From the NCBI GenBank assembly GCA_031216915.1, contig CM062297.1, positions 833,233,337 to 833,297,336 of the forward strand: a stretch of 64,000 bases of DNA, in the 5' to 3' direction. The position numbers and the translations under genes are program-made. The stretch is from Pictodentalium vernedei (Eukaryota > Mollusca > Scaphopoda > Dentaliida > Dentaliidae). Position 1 is the first letter of the stretch, and every line of letters starts with the position of its first letter. Shown piece after piece: positions 32,449 to 45,492 of the stretch. A model generated the notes under the pieces. It made no database searches. It was not told where the DNA came from and saw nothing but the letters and a program-made list of their open reading frames with translations.

Positions 32449-34608
32449 TAGCTCAAATTGACAAAGTCAAGCTGAGCTATTGCCACCACTTCTCGTCCAT
32501 CGACATACGTACGTATGTACGTAAGTGCATAAGTACGTACGTCCTCAATTTCCTTTGGCACACTGCTCTGGTCGCATTTATGATCAGATCACTTTGAAAC
32601 TTGGTATGCTTATTTGGGTTGACCTCTAGATGGGAGCTATCGATTTTCTTCAATTTCTGTCAAAAAATGTTACCGCTGGCAATGGCCTTTGAATTTAGTT
32701 TAGTCAGACCTCAATATTTCCCTTTGGCATACCCTACAGTCCAACGTTCTTAGAACTTAGTTTAGTCAGACCTCAATATTTCCCTTTGGCACACCCTACA
32801 GGGCACATTTATGATTGGATTGCTTTGAAACTTTGTATGCTTGTTTGGGGTGTCCTCTAGATGGGAGCTATCGATTTTCTTCCATTTCCGTCAAAAAATG
32901 TTGCCGCAGCCAACGCTCTTAGAACTTAGTGTTTAGACAGGTATCAATATATTCCTTTGGCATGCCCTACAGGGCGCATTTTTTATCAGATCGGTTTGAA
33001 ACTTTGTATGCTTGTTTGGGGTTTCCTCTAGATGGGAGCTATCGATTTTCTTCAATTTCCATCAAAAAATGTTGCAATGACCTTCGATGAACTTAGTAAA
33101 AACTTAGTGCAGTTAAGCATCAATATTTCCCTTTGACACACCCTGCAGGGCACATTTATGATTGGATCGCTTGCAAACTTGGTGTGCTTGTGTGAGGTAA
33201 CATTTATATGGAAGCTGTCGATTTTCTTCCATTTCTGTCAAAAAATGTTGCCGCTGACCTTTGAACTTGGTTTAGTCAGGCCTCAATATTTCCCTTTAAC
33301 ACACCCTTCAGGGCACATTTATGATTGGATCACTTTGAAACTTGGTATGTGTGTTCAGGGTGACCTCTAGATGTGAGCTATTGCTTTTTTTCATTTCCAT
33401 AAAAAATTATTGTCGTCATCACCAGCCTTTGAAGTTACTGCATTTGCGCATCAACTTATCCCTTTTGAACTCTCAGCAGGGTATATTTATGAATTTCCAT
33501 AAAAAAAAAAAACAAAAAAAAACCCCATTGCCACAAGCAATGACCTTCTACTTAGTGTATTTGTGCATTAACATCTTCCTTTGGCATGTCTCAGAGGGCA
33601 CATTCATTTTCAGGTTGTTTTGAACCTTTGTGACAAAGATAGGAGCTATTGATTTTCTTTTCATTTCCATCAAAAACTGTTGCTGTTAGCAACAATCTTT
33701 GAATTTATTGCATTTGTGGATCAACATTCGTTGACATGGCCTACAGGCCACATTTATCATAGGATTGTTTTTGAACTTGGTGTGCTGATTAGGCAAGACC
33801 TTTAGATAAGAGCTATTGATTAGCATTCATTTCTGTGAAAAAAGTTGCCATTTACAATAACCTCTGAACATACTGCATTTCTGTATGGATTACTCTGACG
33901 TTGTGCACACACAATGCTGTTATGTTGAAATTTCATCAAATAACATTGGTACTAATGATCTTCAATTTTGCCGTTTCATTTAGAACTTACCAAGTTTAAG
34001 TTTGTCAAGTTGAGCTACAGTGTCATTGACACTTTCATTGTGGCAACTTATCCCTTTTGCACTCTCTACAGGGTATATTTATGAATTTCCATAAAAAAGG
34101 ATAAAAAGACCATTGCCACCAGCCAGGACCATCAAACTTAGTGCATTTGTGCATTAACATCTTCCTTTGGCATGCCCCAGAGGGCGCATTCATTATCGGC
34201 CTGTTTTGAAACTTCAGGGTGGCAGAGATGGGAGCTATCGATTTCTTATCATTTCTAACAAAAACTGTGGCTGTCAGCAACAATCTTTGAATCCATTACA
34301 TTTGTGTATTTATATTCTTTTTTGACGTGACCTACAGGGCACATTTATCGTAGGATTGTTTTTGGACTCGGCGTGCTCATTAGGCAAAACCTCTACATGT
34401 AGATTCATTTCAGTGAATAAGTTGCCATTTACAATGACCTCCGAACTTACTGCATTTGTGTATCAACATTCTTCCTTTAGCTAGCCTTACAGTTTACATT
34501 TAAAACGCATGTTGAAGTTTCACCAAATAACATTGGAACCAATGATCTTCAAATTTACCATTTCAAGTTTGTCAAGTTGAGCTACAGTATCATTGACACT
34601 TTCATTGT
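32449..34608 (+). repeat. Tandem-repeat element, ~170-180 bp units
   Basis: Begins 'tagctcaaattgacaaagtc' with complementary 'agctgagcta', then CGTACGTA-rich sequence. Units carry 'cctttggcacaccctacag', 'gcacatttatgattggatc', 'tttgaaacttggtatgc' and 'gatgggagctatcgattttc'. The phrase 'gtcaagttgagctacagt' plus 'cattgacactttcattgtg', which appears at 33,998 and again at 34,571, may be the 3' hairpin end, so two elements or an internal end duplication are possible. Non-coding. Confidence 0.7.
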
Positions 34609-35204
34609 GAATCGCATTTGTCAGTTATGTCCATTATTTTAACCCTTAGTCTAGTTCAAATATGGATAACTTTTTACTTCACAGAATAGGTGCCCCAACA
34701 TGTCATCTTGACAGAATGTTGAGGTGCATCATGTATGTACTTGACATGATTTTACAAGTTGTTTGGAATTGCTTCATTTGATCAACAGAAATATTTTGCA
34801 TTTCATGGAAGAAGATAAGCTTATGGTGAAATCAAGTATATTTTTTTATGCTCCTCTGTGCTCCTCGAAAAAATTTGGGGGGAGCAGATAGTCGCCGCTT
34901 TGTCTGTCAATCCATCCATCCATTCATTAGTACAGTCACTTGGTGACACCAAACGCGGATAATGTTTGTTTTCAGCACATTCAGTGGATTTTAATCAATT
35001 CTAAATGACACAGCAAATTATGTTTAGAATAAACATTGATACATAAACATCAAAATCAACCTCGATACCAATTTTTAATGTAATAATCCTTTAAACCTGT
35101 GCTTAAAAATTGCAAAATTCATGAAAATGCCTCGGCAAATTTATTGCCTAGGAAAATGGATTTTAGGTTGGCAAATACTTTGGCAATACCTATTGCCTAG
35201 GGTT
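34609..35204. other. Intron DNA with a truncated tandem-repeat element start
   Basis: Around 34,850-34,940, 'gggggagcagatagtcgccg' and 'ctttgtctgtc' followed by CCAT repeats recall the start of the element at 22,208. Nothing else is recognised. Confidence 0.4.
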
Positions 35205-35494
35205 AATTAAATGCCCTGCTCCTATTAATTGAATAAAAAAATTTGGAATCTCTCTCCAGTTTTCCTTTGTTTATAGACCTACTTGGCCTCAGTACATCCA
35301 ATACAGGCATTTAATCTTTTATATCATGTTTGACAGAGCTCCTTGAGCTCTGTCACACAAGATATAATAGAATAAATGCTAAGTTTATCTCTAGAATACA
35401 GGAAAGTGGCACAATCCCTGTAAGTTGAATACTCCTGTTAACTGAATAATTTTCCTTGACAAAGTGGCTATTCAATTAACAGGGTTCCACTGTA
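35205..35494. mobile_element. CAGTGGAACCC-family MITE, mostly uninterrupted right part
   Basis: From 'ctcctattaattgaataaaa' through 'gtttatagacctacttgg', an inner palindrome ('gacagagctccttgagctct') and 'aagtggctattcaattaaca' to 'gggttccactgta'. It serves as the uninterrupted reference for the split copy at 29,862-32,138. Confidence 0.65.
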
Positions 35495-36580
35495 CATGTT
35501 ACATCATCTGGTGATGGTACATATTACAGTTTGATTTTGTTATATCATTCCACTAAAAGTTACAAACTGGTCTCGAAAATGTTAATGTATATGCAAATTT
35601 CATCTTTTTACCTCTCACTGTGACTTTCACATTTTGGAGCTCGGTCTTGAATTCTTTCCAAGACAAGCTGCCTAGTGGTTGTACACATTATATACATTTC
35701 ACCTAGATATCTCATACCACCAACAATTGTGAACCAGACACAAAAAAGTTAATGTGTATGCAGTTTCCTTTTAATGTCTATCCATGATCTTGAACCTGAG
35801 AGTTTGGTCTTGGAAGTATATTTTTTTGGAAGTATATTCGTGACACACTGTTTATATAAGTTTCATCTTGATGTCTCATTCTGTTGGAAGAATTATGGAG
35901 CAATAGCAAAAAAGTTAATGGACAGACAGTCAGACAACCCCATAACATAATATCTCCATTTTTATAAAAAAAAATTAATGGATCAAAAGATGGCAGGACT
36001 GTTCGATTTGACATGAGTTGCCACCCTTGTTTGACTTGAGGAAAATTTAGCATTTTTGTGTAACACCTACACTTTTCAGTTTTGGCTAATGGAACTTAGA
36101 AACATTATTATTGATGGTTCATGGATGTGAAACATGTATGAAGACATAAGAATTTATTAATTTGTGAGGTTTTATTGCCCTTGATTTACTTGGAAAAAAA
36201 CAGCATTTCTGTAAAGAAGGTACAGATGTGTTGAAATCATCTCCCACACTTTCATTTTAAATCTGTGAAAACAGATTGTTGATGTACAATACTTATAAAA
36301 TCAGGTATTGTAGTGTCTCTACCAGAAAGAAGATTCACATCAGCATCTATGCACCCAAAGACCTGTATAAATTAGAAATTAAAGGTTCCTTTGACTTTTT
36401 CAGGCAACCCATTTTCAGGTAATCATTTTTTCTGACTTTAGAGAAAAGCAAAGTAATAGTGATATGCTTACCAGCATAAATTGGAAAGGCTGAAATTATC
36501 ATCCTAGAATACTATAGATTGTTTCATGAGTTTACTCCATTGAACCAATAATGTGGTGTTATGTTATACATTGTTGAAAG
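35495..36580. other. Intron DNA with weak degenerate repeats
   Basis: A phrase like 'aaaagttaatgtgtatgca' recurs near 35,578, 35,745 and 35,910 at about 165-bp spacing, suggesting a decayed tandem-repeat element. No coding signal. Confidence 0.4.
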
Positions 36581-36704
36581 GACACTTTTGTTGACAGTTT
36601 GCTCCTGATCCATGCCATTTGTATCTCTGATGTGTCCTTGGGCAAAACACTTAATCCTGATTACCCATGTATGGGGCACAGTGGCAGTCTCTACTAAGGC
36701 GTAC

Positions 36705-37331
36705 TAGTGTTCAACTGATTACCAAATTATTTGGCCGCTGACCGATTATTTGAGCTCACACTCGGCCGATTCCGATATAATACTGTGCACTACTAGACGT
36801 GTCGAGGCTTGAAGAAAGAACTACATTAAATTGAACATAATTTACAGTGTTAAACGTTGTTGACTCAGGTCGCAGTAAAATGACCAGACGCGCATAGTTG
36901 GGAGGTATACGTTGCTCCCAGAGCCACGTATACCGCCCAAGTGCGCGCGAGTGGTCATTTTACTGTGACCTGAGTCAATGGAGTGCAACCTTCACCTTTT
37001 CCGGTATGAACTGGCGATTGGCAAAAGTATGCTAAATTATAAGCTTTACATGTCGTTTAACATGTATATCCCGTAAAGGGGTGTCTAGAGAAATTAAGAA
37101 TACACATTGTGGTTGTTTCTAAACTTTATTGAATGGTATCATGGACATCACTTTACATTAACAATTGAACAATTGCAGAAGATAATAAAATGTGGTTAAT
37201 GAATCATCACAAAAAATGCTGCTTGGCAACATATCGGTAGAACCGATGTTTCAGGAGCCATTGCTGTTGTCATCCGATTGCCCTCAATCGACCGATTGGG
37301 GTGGCCGATTTCGATCATCGGTTGAACACTA
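36705..37331. mobile_element. hAT-like MITE inserted in the SINE
   Basis: A 627-bp element with ends 'tagtgttcaactgat' and the complementary 'atcggttgaacacta'. It is flanked by aggcgtac (36,697-36,704) and agccatac (37,332-37,339), an 8-bp target duplication with two differences, the hAT signature. Its centre contains a 118-bp foldback (36,860-36,977). No transposase frame. Confidence 0.65.
36860..36977. repeat. 118-bp foldback inside the hAT-like MITE
   Basis: Arms 'ttgactcaggtcgcagtaaa' and 'tttactgtgacctgagtcaa' close a structure with a second inner pairing, 'ggaggtatacgt' / 'acgtataccgcc'. It could be a separate foldback insertion. Confidence 0.65.
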
Positions 37332-37501
37332 AGCCATACAACATGCCAATAAAGCACTTGCTTTCAACCGTTGATAGCACTGCCTGTGCTGGGTTAGTAA
37401 GTTGGAGAGTCTGACAGTTGTTTATTGCCGCTCAGTGGTTCTCTTTGGGTACTGCATCTTCCTCTGCTCATAAATCTGTCTTCTGGCACGATATGACCCT
37501 A

Positions 37502-37803
37502 CAGTTAAGACTAGAAGTCCTGTCATGAAATGTGCACAAATAGCACATCAATCTATGCGTTATGACCATAGTAAGGCTATCACATTCTGTACATATGGCC
37601 TGTGCACAAGCAAAGTTTCAGCCAATGGACCTCCGGGTAACCCAGAGATCCATTTGCAAAAACATTGCCCATCTTTGCTATGAGTAACCAGGAGAACATG
37701 CCGTGCTTTGGATGCCATTTGATATGGCAATTGCACACAATTCATACATGCAGTTAAGCCTAGATAAGCGCACAGTTCGTGACAGGACTTCTAGTTTTAA
37801 CTG
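37502..37803. mobile_element. Tc1/mariner-like MITE
   Basis: A 302-bp element with inverted ends 'cagttaagactagaagtcct' and 'aggacttctagttttaactg', flanked by TA on both sides (37,500-37,501; 37,804-37,805). It lies where the SINE 3' tail should continue. No transposase coding. Confidence 0.65.
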
Positions 37804-37841
37804 TAGCTGTAGAAAGTGTCTTTAAAAAAAAAATGGTTGGT

Positions 37842-38312
37842 GGGGGGGGGGGTGCATTTTGTTTTTGTTTTATCATCATAAAGTAGATTGAGGTTCAAGA
37901 AGAGTTAACAACTGAATATCAAAGGAAGTAGATCCACTAAGTTTGCTTGCTATTTGTCTTGTAATGTATCCCTCAAAGCACAGATTTATGTTTATGATAA
38001 TTTCTAGCTTGTATTCGTTTACACAGCTGCAGAGGATTAACAGTGTTTCTGCATCATTGTTGTCTGCCTGTGCTGACAGCCAACAATGATGTAAAAACAT
38101 TGAGGCTATAAGTGGATACTACTGATCGAGTTCACAAGGAAGAATACACTTGGGCCAATTTTTTCAAAGCAATATAAAAATGTCAGTTTGTGATTGTGTG
38201 GGGACTTCAGGGTTAATTTTTTATTTGGGTGATAGACAAATACAGTGACTGTTCGCCCAATATATCCAGTCCTGAACCCAGGCAGCATCAAAATTGGTGA
38301 AACAGATTGAAT
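37842..38312. other. Left flank of DIRS copy D
   Basis: Begins with an 11-base G run. No gene or repeat recognised. Confidence 0.4.
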
Positions 38313-38324
38313 ATTTTTATACTG

Positions 38325-38513
38325 TACCAATGACCCAGACATAGCTGGTGCTAACTCTTAAAATATAGGGCCAAACACAAATTTTGCCCCCCAATCCCCA
38401 AAATTTGCATCTAAAACTAAAGAAAACATGTCCAGAGAGGCCCTCCACACCTCGCCCCCACTGCGCATGCGCAGTGTCAAGGACGTTCCGAAATTGGCGC
38501 CATTTATCATTCT
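38325..38513 (+). repeat. Left inverted terminal repeat, DIRS copy D
   Basis: From 'taccaatgacccagac' to 'gcgccatttatcattct', reverse complement of 45,084-45,272 with few differences. Confidence 0.85.
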
Positions 38514-41500
38514 AAGTTTGGCCCTTCATCAGTTAACATCTGACTGATCTTTGTGCTTTTAAATCTCAGTTTAAATGATGCCAGACAAATAAATATTAGT
38601 GAAATGGTGATTCTAAGGAGGATAGAAAAGGAGGAGAGGAAAAGAATGTGTGACAGAATATTATCAGGGCTGTAACTTAAAATTTTTTAATGAAATTATG
38701 TTAAGTTACCTATTTTCAAGGCAGCAGCCATTTTGTTGTCATTCTGATTATTTAGTTACACTGTTTTTACAAGTGTTTTTCCTCTCTCCCTGTCCTTTAA
38801 GTTCCCCCTTGCTATTCTCCCATGCTTTTGGCATAATTTCTGTAATTATTATTACTAAAATTTCTTGGGAGTTTAGCTGAATAACAGAATGAATTCTGTT
38901 CTTTCCCCATGTTTACGTCTTCACCTACGGGTGGTTAGGCGTTGTGTTCTGCATCTACCATCTGATGTTCTGCAGTTTCTTCCCTGGAAGTCTCTGTTTT
39001 GCATCAGATGGTGTATTTTTGGTAACTGATTTCGGGCCTGGGTGCCTGGAGTCTTATTTTAGTGTTTTTACACTCATTGTTTACATTTACAACAGCCCTC
39101 TGTGTGAGGGGGGGATTTCTAAATAATAATATCTTTATGTTATTTCAATCATAACTAGATACATTATTATTGTTCGTAAGTGTTGAATAAATTGTTTAAA
39201 ATATTTTTAAAATTTTTGTCCACACTTAGGCTTGGGATCCATTGGGGCTCAACGTTACTTTTCAGAAACTTGGGCTGTTCTGAAAAAATATTTTTTCAAA
39301 ATATTTTGATTTCAATTATTTTTTCTATATTAATGGATCATATTATTATTATGTATTTTGATTGCCAGGGGTTAGTGCGAGTACCAGGACTTGTTTTCTT
39401 TTCACATTGAAAGGATATTGATCTATTGTTTTAAGAGGAAGTCTTCCTCTGACCTTATTATCATTCTATATGTGGTCAGTGTACTCGCATTAACTCCGGT
39501 TCTGTATCGTATGATTTCGATGACAATATGGGAAGCGTATGTCACGGTATGTTGTTGGGGATTTGGACACTCCGGTCCTTTCCCCGCAGGGTCACTCTAC
39601 TTTATCAATTTCTATTTCAGACGATCAAGATTAGGGTGATGTATCTGTGATGTCTTCCAACAGTGTGCCTCCGTCGTCACAATTAATGAAGGGCTAGCGG
39701 AAAAGTGCTCATGTAATACGCCAATTGCCTAAGAGGACCCTAGTAGGTTCGACGGCCTTTGACGTCCGCTAGCTCGCCCGGTGTAGCGTCCATTCACCGA
39801 ATGGTTCGGCAGCCGGGTTCGTCCGTTGCGGTCTAGAAGGAATTTTGGGGTGATGCGAGCACTATAAAATTAACTTAATGCACACCCAGTGACGGCGGAT
39901 CGGAGGGAGAACGGAGGAAGCCTTTTAGTCCGGTTCATAGCTCGTTCCGGTCCATCCGGACGGCAAGCGAGAGAGGCCCCTCTCTCGTTCAACAACATCT
40001 GGCCCCAGATGTTGTGGTACAAATGTGTCGTTAGCGGAGCATACGTCCGTCGCTCGGGACGCTCCGTTGTATAGGCAGTCCGCTGAGACTGCTAAGGCTT
40101 CCTCTTCTCGTCAGCGCACACGACCGCACCTTGGCTGCGTGACCGCCGATATATTACCAGCTTCGCCGATCAAGGATTCTTCGGCGACCAGGTCACACCA
40201 TCCGGCAGCCAGGGATTCGAGACCGATGGACTCCGGACGTTCGCATAGGAAAAGTATGCGGGAGCCATCTGATGCGGAGCTGCCCTCGGCGAAGCAGCGA
40301 TAGACTGCGCCTCCGCAGGTCTCGACGCCGGACATTCTTGTGCACATAGCACAGCTTATCGCAGCATCCCAGCAGCCGACAGAAACGGTGTCGGATCGAG
40401 AATTATCCGACAGCGCTGGGTCGGTAGCCGGGGACTCGAGGTCTGCAGACTCCGGACGTTCGCATAGGAAGTATGCGGGAGTCAACGTACACGGAGCTTC
40501 CAGCGGCAATGCATCGTAAGTCCGCTACTGCACAGGCCTCGGGAACGAACGTGCTTTCCTTAATAGCACAGTTTATCGCAGCATCCCAGCATCAACTGAA
40601 TCTGTCGCATATATTTTATCCGACGATGCTGGGTCGGGACGCTCCGCGGAAGCGGGTACGGACGTCCGAAAGTTTCATCCGGTCCGACGGGATACCGAAA
40701 GGGATTCGGTGGATTTCAAGCTTTCCCTTTCGGAACAACATATGCTGCGATGCCGGATAAGAAACTGATAGCGTCGGTGGACTTAGAAATTTTTGGTTCG
40801 GTTCAGGGACATCGTCCCTCAGTTCCGACATAGTCCAATAATGTCACACAAACTTTCGAATTATTGAACGACGCTATATATATTATTATTTTATGCTTGC
40901 TATCCAAGCATTTCTGGTTTCTTGTTCGAAGAGTTATGGAGATGTCTTTCAAAAGTGTGCCTCTGTCGTCATAGTTAATGAAGAGTTAGCGGCAATAAGT
41001 GCTCATGGAATATGTCTATCGCTTACGGAGTGACATTCGCTAGCTCACCCGGTGTAGCGTACATTCATCGAATGGTTCGGCTGCCGGGTTCGTCCGTTGC
41101 GGTCTAGGAAGGAGATTTGGGTGATGCGAGCACTTTAATTACTTTAGTACTCACCCAGTGACGGCAGATTGAGGACAGATCGGAGGAAGCCAACAACATA
41201 GGGGACCGCATGTTGTGGTTCAGATATTTTACATTCGGAGCATATGTCCGTTGCTCGGGACGCTCCGTTATATTGACAGTCCGAGAGACTGTCTTTAATG
41301 CTTCCTCATCCTCACAGCAGGGCACACGACCGCACATTGGCTACGTGACCTCGAGTATCCGATCAGTTTCGGCATTCAGTGATTCCACAGCGAATAGGTC
41401 GCGCCATCCGGTAGCCAAGGGACACGAGGCCTATACACTCCGTTCGCTCGCATATTGGAAGTATGCACGGGGTAACGATCTCGGAGCTTCCTGCGGCAAT

Positions 41501-44500
41501 GCATCGTAAGACCGCTGCTCCTCAGGCCTCAGTGACGGACGTGCTATCCGAGTTAGCACAGTTGTTTCGCAGCATCCCAGCAATTGACGGTTTCTCGGTC
41601 GAATCAGGAATTATCCGACGGCGCTGGGTCGGTGCGGTCCGCGGTTGCATCAAGCTACGGACGACCGAACGCTTTATAGGGTCCGACAGGATGGCGAAAG
41701 GGATTCGAAAGATTTCGAGTTTTCCCTTTAGTAGTATCGGAAGATGCCTTTCATATCTTCTGGCATTTCTTCCAGTGATTATTTTTCGGACTTCATTGCT
41801 GCGATCTTGGATAAGAGACTTATAGCGTCATTGGACTCGGATTTTTCGATCGGTACAGGGACTTTGTCCCTGACTTACCGACGCAGTCCAATATTGTCAT
41901 TACAACATGTGTTTTATTTTTCGACGCTATATATTTATATATATACAAGACGGCTACTAAGCATGATAGTTTAGTTTCTTGTCCGCGTGGCTCATTTCTG
42001 CCATTTTATCTTTTTTACATATAGTTTATTTTGGCAGAGCAGGGCATACCGAGAGTTCATATGCGTCTAGACGGTGTGATTAAAGACTGCATATATTCTT
42101 TTTCACCGTTTATGTCTTTTCCAATTTCAATGTTGGGAACGACATTATGTATATTAGACTTAACTTAGACGCTTTATTATACGTAATCCGCCTTACTGAG
42201 GCGTTATCATTACGTCTTCAAGAAAAGATTTACGGGATATTATTCTCAATGTAATTTCTTTTGAGGGCAGTAGTTTGTTCACGTATAACTCCGCCCTTCA
42301 GTGGCTGATTGGAGTTGGTTAGACGTGAGGCAGCCCTAGCTACATCCACGCGTGGATAGTAGGTTAAGAACTCTCTCAGAGTCGCTTCGTTCTCGGAGGA
42401 GCTTCTCTTCGACGGCAACTTTCCGGCAATCCATGAATTGCTTGATTTATACATTCTCTTGTCTATCTAGTGTTACAAGAGATTCAGACTGGGGCAAACA
42501 TTCGGTGGTTGACTCAGAGAGTGCCGCCGCAGTTGCCGGACCCGAGTGTGGCTGTTATGACGGTTGCCAGTCAAACAGATTGGGATATATACTGATCCCT
42601 ACGGATTCGAAGTGCCAGGGTCTTTGGGTTCCGCAGTCTTTTAGCTATCAGTTAACTTCCGCGGAATAATGTTTTTTAGGCTTGCTTTATGTCATTGCAT
42701 GAACATTATTCAGAAACGCATGCCCAAATTCCTGTCCTTTAATTCGACAGTAGTGGCGTATCTCCGGAACCAGGGAGGCACTCTTTCGTTTCCGTTATTC
42801 AATTTAATGGAAAGAATCCGTCTGTTGGTTATAGTACACCAAGTTCAGTTTTGGTCCGTCATATTCTGGGTCGTCTGATTGTTTTATCGCACTCCCGTTC
42901 TCTTACGGGTCGCTTGTTGCTGTCAGAATGGACTCTCAACAAACAAGTATTCAATCAGATTTGCTATCTATGGGAGCGCCCAATGATGTTTTATTTATGA
43001 CACAGTTGGCTAATCAATTGCAGACGTATGTGTTGGCTTGTCCAGATCTCTGAGCTAATACTGTTAACGCTCTATTGATCTATAGGACAGAATGATAGGA
43101 TACGCGTATCCTCCGGCGCTGTTGTTTTTAGCAGGTATTGCTAAGATAAACAACCACAATATATTTCTGTTGATAGCATCTCTATCTTCACAGAGATCAT
43201 GAGTAATTTACTCTCTTGTCTACTGTGGATCTTAACGTGAAATCTTCCTCTATGTGAGGATCTTTTTTCACTGGGTAAATCGTGTCATTTTTATCACAAC
43301 CAGCAAGGTCGCAACCTTCATGTTTTCCGTTGTGTGGTCCATATTGCATTGTAAGCACTGTACTGGACGAGCTTTGGACGCGATTTCTTACTATAGGAGA
43401 TCCTCTTCTTCGCTATTCTATGCGACTAAAGTGGAGGCTCTTCCGTCGTGGTGTAGGGATCATTATGTTCATATGGTTGATCCCTCCATACTACTCATTG
43501 CTATTTTTTAGTATACTTGTTTCACAAGATCTACTGCAGCCTGTTGTTATTTAGGTTATAGGTTTATGTTACCTCATACCTATGCACTCTACGATAGTTT
43601 ACAATTGAGTCTTTTGTCTCTTTATCTAAGTCAGTTAGTAACTTTTTGATAAATAGACTTAGAATCTTTAGATTAAATTCCTATACGGATTTTAACTTCA
43701 GGTTCTTATTTAGCTAAGTAATCATTTGAGCCTCTGGAAACAGTAGTTTTCAAATTCTGACCTTTTAGACAGTAATTCTGTTGGTTTCTCTTTTACTGTA
43801 GAGTCAGTGAGTTTCATGCACTATCGATGGATGATTTTCACTTTCATAGTTTCGGAATCAATACTTCCGTTACTATTTAGGTTGGATTGTTGCATAAGAG
43901 TTAGGCTCCTATTATCCGGAACCTATTATTTTAAGGTCCTTCCGTCTTCGTATGGGCATAGGCCTTTACTCTTTCCGGGTACAGTTTATGTATTTATAAA
44001 CAGATATCTGTTTATTACAAGGGCGTAAGCTTCTTCTGTCTTTGATGTCTAGTAGAAGGACGTTACGCTCCATTTTATTGTTAATGGATTCTATTAACTA
44101 GCGTACTGCTTATGGTATATCATTGGCTTAGCAGTTGTGCTTAAGATTTCGGCTCATGAAGTAAGAGTTCTTCTACTTCTTGGGCTTACATTAATAGTGT
44201 TCTATTATAGATTTTTGAAGGCTGCTCATTGCGCTCAGCCATCCATTCATGAATTTTATCTCAGAAATATCGAGTCCATTTCTGGAGGCCTCTATTGTTA
44301 GGTCTATTATCTACTGCTCAGAATGTCATTCACTTAACAGTTGCTACTATAGCTAGGTAGGCTGTCTGTTTCGGCAGTGTCTCCGTTCGGCTGCCCTCTT
44401 CGCTCTGGGCTATTTGACCCAGGGCAAGAAAAAGGGGGGGGGGGGAGGGTGTTCCCTTGGGTCACCTGTTTTTACTATGAAAACAAGGGGATACCTCCTC

Positions 44501-44926
44501 CGGAGTTAGTAATTCTGAGCTGTTTTTAGGATGGTTGTTTAGTGAGAAGTTTAAGTTTATAAAATTCATTCAAGTCTTAGTTTTTAAAGTATAGCTTTTG
44601 AATATTGCATATGTCAACGGACATGATTATGCAATTCTCACACACTTTTAGGAGTATAAGAGTCTCTATTCTCTAGACTTACTTTATTATTGGCTTACTT
44701 TAAAAATTATTAGTATAAGGATTATTGGATATTAATAGAGTACATGGATGTATGAAGCTCAATTTTTGGAAGGTGTTGTATCTTTCTAATTTATCATAAA
44801 TAAGAAAGATACATGTAAGGCCTATTACTTCTTTTCCCTACAGGGGATGACTCTATTTTATTTTATTGAGCGTATTCCATTTTGCTCTATGTCCTTGGCC
44901 CTCCAGCCTTTTTACTATTCAGCTAT

Positions 44927-45008
44927 GTCTGGGTCATTGGTACAGTATAAAAATGTTAAAAAATTTATAGTAATTTATATATTTTTTATACTTACCAATG
45001 ACCCAGAC
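44927..45008 (+). repeat. Internal complementary region of DIRS copy D
   Basis: Reverse complements of the left end and the right end lie side by side, as in copy A (9088-9171). Confidence 0.8.
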
Positions 45009-45083
45009 GGGGATGGCCCTCCCAGGAGTTGGGAACTCTTGCCTCCCCGCTGAGTACATAGCGCTTACCAGGCACTGGTTATT

Positions 45084-45272
45084 AGAATGATAAATGGCGC
45101 CAATTTCGGAACGTCCTTGACACTGCGCATGCACAGTGGGGGCGAGGTGTGGAGGGCCTCTCTGGACATGTTTTCTTTAGTTTTAGATGCAAATTTTGGG
45201 GATTGGGGGGCAAAATTTGTGTTTGGCCCTATATTTTAAGAGTTAGCACCAGCTATGTCTGGGTCATTGGTA
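45084..45272 (+). repeat. Right inverted terminal repeat, DIRS copy D
   Basis: Partner of 38,325-38,513. The element then ends 'taaattttttaac' at 45,310, followed by 'tttcatgctattg'. Confidence 0.83.
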
Positions 45273-45492
45273 AGTATAAAAAATATATAAATTACTATAA
45301 ATTTTTTAACTTTCATGCTATTGAAAGGGCAGAGATACCCAGATGGCTATAACCAGAATTTTTGACACATTTGTCACATGACTTTGTATCTCCTTTGACT
45401 GAAGATAAGTGTGAGAACAGATTTAACCAATTATGAAAACAAGATTTCATTCATAGAGGAGAAATGTATTCATTTTGTTTTCTCTTTTTCAG

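Larger units (their letters stand above)
36590..37500 (+). mobile_element. SINE interrupted by a hAT-like MITE and followed by a mariner-like MITE
   Basis: The body phrases 'gtgtccttgggcaaaacact', 'ctactaaggcgtac' and, after the interruption, 'cactgcctgtgctgggttag', 'cagtggttctctttgggtac' and 'tcctctgctcataaatctgt' match the SINE bodies elsewhere in the window. The head is too decayed to classify. Confidence 0.55.
38313..45310 (+). mobile_element. DIRS-type retrotransposon, copy D
   Basis: End-to-end fossil of about 7.0 kb, closely similar to copy A. Parts in order: left terminal repeat (38,325-38,513), leader, gag-like region twice in tandem (about 39,390-40,900 and 40,930-42,440), RNase H-like (about 42,450-42,990), recombinase-like (about 43,250-44,330), G tract (44,434), internal complementary region (44,927-45,008), right terminal repeat to 45,310. 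It is heavily broken, with dozens of breaks. By eye A and D agree at roughly nineteen of twenty positions in the leader, so the two copies are younger than the decay of their coding parts. It lies in the third intron of the ARM-like gene, in sense orientation. Confidence 0.88.
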
